A DNA stretch of 45,178 nucleotides. It comes from an uncultured Bacteroidota bacterium. Lineage in GTDB: Bacteria; Bacteroidota; Bacteroidia; Chitinophagales; Chitinophagaceae. Below, in pieces: positions 43,899 through 45,178 of the stretch. Every line of letters starts with the position of its first letter. Position 1 is the first letter of the stretch. The translations under genes and the position numbers were made by a program. The notes below the pieces were generated by a model. That model ran no database searches. It saw nothing but the letters and a program-made list of their open reading frames with translations, and was not told the origin of the DNA. The stretch spans positions 1-45,178 of the forward strand of contig CAIYUO010000098.1 in NCBI GenBank assembly GCA_903929425.1. Reading direction: 5' to 3'.

Positions 43899-43906
43899 CA
43901 AAAATA
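43899..43906 (-). promoter_or_regulatory. Predicted -7 element of glmS
   Basis: TATTTTTG on the minus strand, 34 bases upstream of the glmS ATG, in the short gap between glmS and the divergent acetyltransferase gene. Confidence 0.45.
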
Positions 43907-43925
43907 AACATTAATAAGTTACCAT

Positions 43926-44534
43926 ATGTTAAATCCTAGCCATTTTGATTTCACAAAAGACTATGTTTTGGAAGATGAACGTGTTATTTTAAGACCTATA
44001 ACTATTTCGGATGTATCATTTTTGGAAGAATATGTAATAAATGAATCTGAAATTTGGAAATACTCACTTGTTGCTATAAATACTGAAGCTGATTTAAAAG
44101 CATATATAATATCCGCAATGTATGCAAGAAATAATAAAACAGCTTATGCATTTGCGGTATTTGATAAACAGCTTAATTGTCATGTTGGTAGTACTCGATT
44201 TTATGATATACAATTAGCATTTGAAACGACACAATTAGGATATACCTGGTATAGTAAAAAAGTATGGGGTACTGGGTTGAATCAGCATTGTAAATATTTA
44301 GTATTACAATTTGCTTTTGAACAAATGAATTTTAAAAGAGTTGAGTTTAGGGCAGACAATGATAATAAAAGAAGCATTGCAGCTATGCAAAAAATTGGAT
44401 GCACGGTGGAAGGTATTTTACGAAGTCATTTACCTAGACCAGATGGAACCAGAAGAGATTCGATTGTTTTGAGTATAACAAAAGAAGATTGGAATAATAA
44501 AGTAAAAGCCTTGCTTGAATCGCAGTTAAAATAA
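43926..44534 (+). CDS. GNAT-family N-acetyltransferase, RimJ/RimL-like
   Basis: An acetyl-CoA-dependent acetyltransferase. The 202 residues start with the RimJ/RimL-type strand VLEDERVILRPITISDVSF; then come VGSTRFYDIQLAF, the acetyl-CoA loop region around LGYTWYSKKVWGTGLNQHCK (about residues 100-119) and NDNKRSIAAMQKIGCTVEGI (about 146-165), the helix found in most GNATs. The C-terminal RSHLPRPDGTRRDSIVLSI is usual for the subgroup that acts on ribosomal protein or amino-group substrates. The real acceptor is unknown. Confidence 0.88.
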   Translation: MLNPSHFDFTKDYVLEDERVILRPITISDVSFLEEYVINESEIWKYSLVAINTEADLKAYIISAMYARNNKTAYAFAVFDKQLNCHVGSTRFYDIQLAFETTQLGYTWYSKKVWGTGLNQHCKYLVLQFAFEQMNFKRVEFRADNDNKRSIAAMQKIGCTVEGILRSHLPRPDGTRRDSIVLSITKEDWNNKVKALLESQLK

Positions 44535-44578
44535 ACTTTAAGACGGTAATATTTGTAGAAAAATAACTAGTTAAGTTA

Positions 44579-45178
44579 TTATAAAAGTGTTCCTTGTAAA
44601 AAATAAAAGGCTAATCCAAAATAAATAAGGATAGCAGTAACGTCAACAAGTGTAGCTACAAATGGTGCAGAAGATACGGCAGGGTCAGCCCCTAAACGTT
44701 TTAGTATTATTGGTAGCATAGAGCCTGTGATGGTTCCCCAAATGACTACGCCCACTAAAGTAAATCCAATGGTAGTGGCAATAAGCATCCAATGTGTTCC
44801 ATAAAAACCTGGAGAAATCATATGCCAAACGCTCACTCTGAAAAACCCAATAACCCCTAATACAATACCTAATAATAAACCACTTAAAATTTCCCTTCTT
44901 AATATTTTCCACCAATCATCAATGGTAATTTCACCTACCGACATTGCTTGTATGATTAGGGTAGATGCTTGAGAACCAGTATTTCCACCACTAGATAATA
45001 TTAAAGGAATAAAGGTGGCTAATACCAAAACTTTTGCTAATTCACCTTCAAAATAACCCATGGCAGTTGCTGTAAGCATTTCTCCAAAAAACAACACTAC
45101 CAACCAGGTAATTCGCTTTTTAAAAAGTTTAAATATCGAAATATCTAAATAAGGTTCGTTCAATGCTTCGGTACCTCC
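44579..45178 (-). CDS. mgtE: Magnesium transporter MgtE, C-terminal membrane domain (partial)
   Basis: The C-terminal transmembrane domain of an MgtE Mg2+ channel; the gene is cut by the right window edge, so its N-terminal and CBS regulatory domains are out of view. The open frame runs to the last base, reading [16 protein letters not shown] at the join to the plug helix, typical of MgtE; the apparent TTG start at 45163 is internal. Family segments are [39 protein letters not shown] and [20 protein letters not shown], whose Asp matches the Mg2+-site Asp of the pore. About five membrane helices are present. Confidence 0.92.
   Translation of the reverse strand, partial: GGTEALNEPYLDISIFKLFKKRITWLVVLFFGEMLTATAMGYFEGELAKVLVLATFIPLILSSGGNTGSQASTLIIQAMSVGEITIDDWWKILRREILSGLLLGIVLGVIGFFRVSVWHMISPGFYGTHWMLIATTIGFTLVGVVIWGTITGSMLPIILKRLGADPAVSSAPFVATLVDVTAILIYFGLAFYFLQGTLL

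Noticed and set aside
45161-45163. TTG as the start of a short membrane protein
   Set aside because: The frame continues to the window edge with typical MgtE residues, so it is an internal Leu codon of a truncated gene.

Overview
This is an AT-rich (about one third G+C), gene-dense stretch of a Bacteroidota chromosome, most likely from the Chitinophagales/Chitinophagaceae side of the phylum. The evidence is the T9SS plug family protein (DUF5103), the parA-parB-DUF5683-dapB gene order, DUF4954 and DUF5683 proteins, a TamL-type Omp85 lipoprotein, a short Bacteroidota-style SRP RNA, and many TAnnTTTG promoter elements close to start codons. The content is almost entirely chromosomal core and envelope genes. 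I see no prophage, transposase, CRISPR array, restriction system, recognisable tRNA or rRNA gene. No gap between genes exceeds 300 bases; the longest is the left edge (1-240), an AT-rich run followed by two hairpins behind dapD.

Layout. 241-1053: dapD (lysine/DAP pathway), reading left. 1156-5903, reading right: tsaC-like, a GT9 heptosyltransferase-like gene, cca, a pRiA4b ORF-3-like acidic protein and miaA; three of these concern tRNA. 5979-9398: two M16 peptidase-fold exported proteins, one with the zinc motif and one without it. 9501-12130, reading left: an outer-membrane barrel protein and a Gly/Tyr-repeat lipoprotein. 12264-14483: proS-truB. 14506-18810: tamL, a SpoU rRNA methyltransferase and a LolE/FtsX-like permease, packed so that start and stop codons of opposite genes share bases. 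18880-22567: T9SS plug protein, SRP RNA, fsa-like transaldolase and a tandem pair of LamG proteins, the second interrupted by one in-frame TAG. 22593-27858: AlkD-like glycosylase, Gfo/Idh oxidoreductase, aconitase, PspC-domain protein, kdsA. 27913-32196, reading left: parA-parB-DUF5683-dapB-Rrf2 regulator-barrel protein. 32266-33501: membrane metallophosphoesterase. 33518-43864, reading left: DUF4954, periplasmic amidase, DEAD-box helicase, YjbR/MmcQ protein, DUF885 lipoprotein, AlkB-type monooxygenase, glmS. 43926-44534: GNAT acetyltransferase. 44579-45178: the C-terminal part of mgtE, cut by the window edge.

The genes fall into a few themes: envelope building (kdsA, GT9, tamL, LolE-like, glmS, dapB/dapD), translation and tRNA maturation (cca, miaA, tsaC, truB, proS, rRNA methylase), chromosome partition (parAB) and central metabolism (acnA, fsa). 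I did not find a convincing new multi-gene system. The items most worth a second look are regulatory and structural: a perfect inverted repeat between the Rrf2 gene and a barrel gene, a near-palindrome holding both divergent parA/phosphoesterase promoters, a terminator-like hairpin in the proS leader, the shared CATG and TTAA gene junctions, the broken LamG duplicate, and the Gly/Tyr-repeat lipoprotein. Promoter calls below rest on matching the known Bacteroidota consensus (about -33 TTTG, about -7 TAnnTTTG) by eye.
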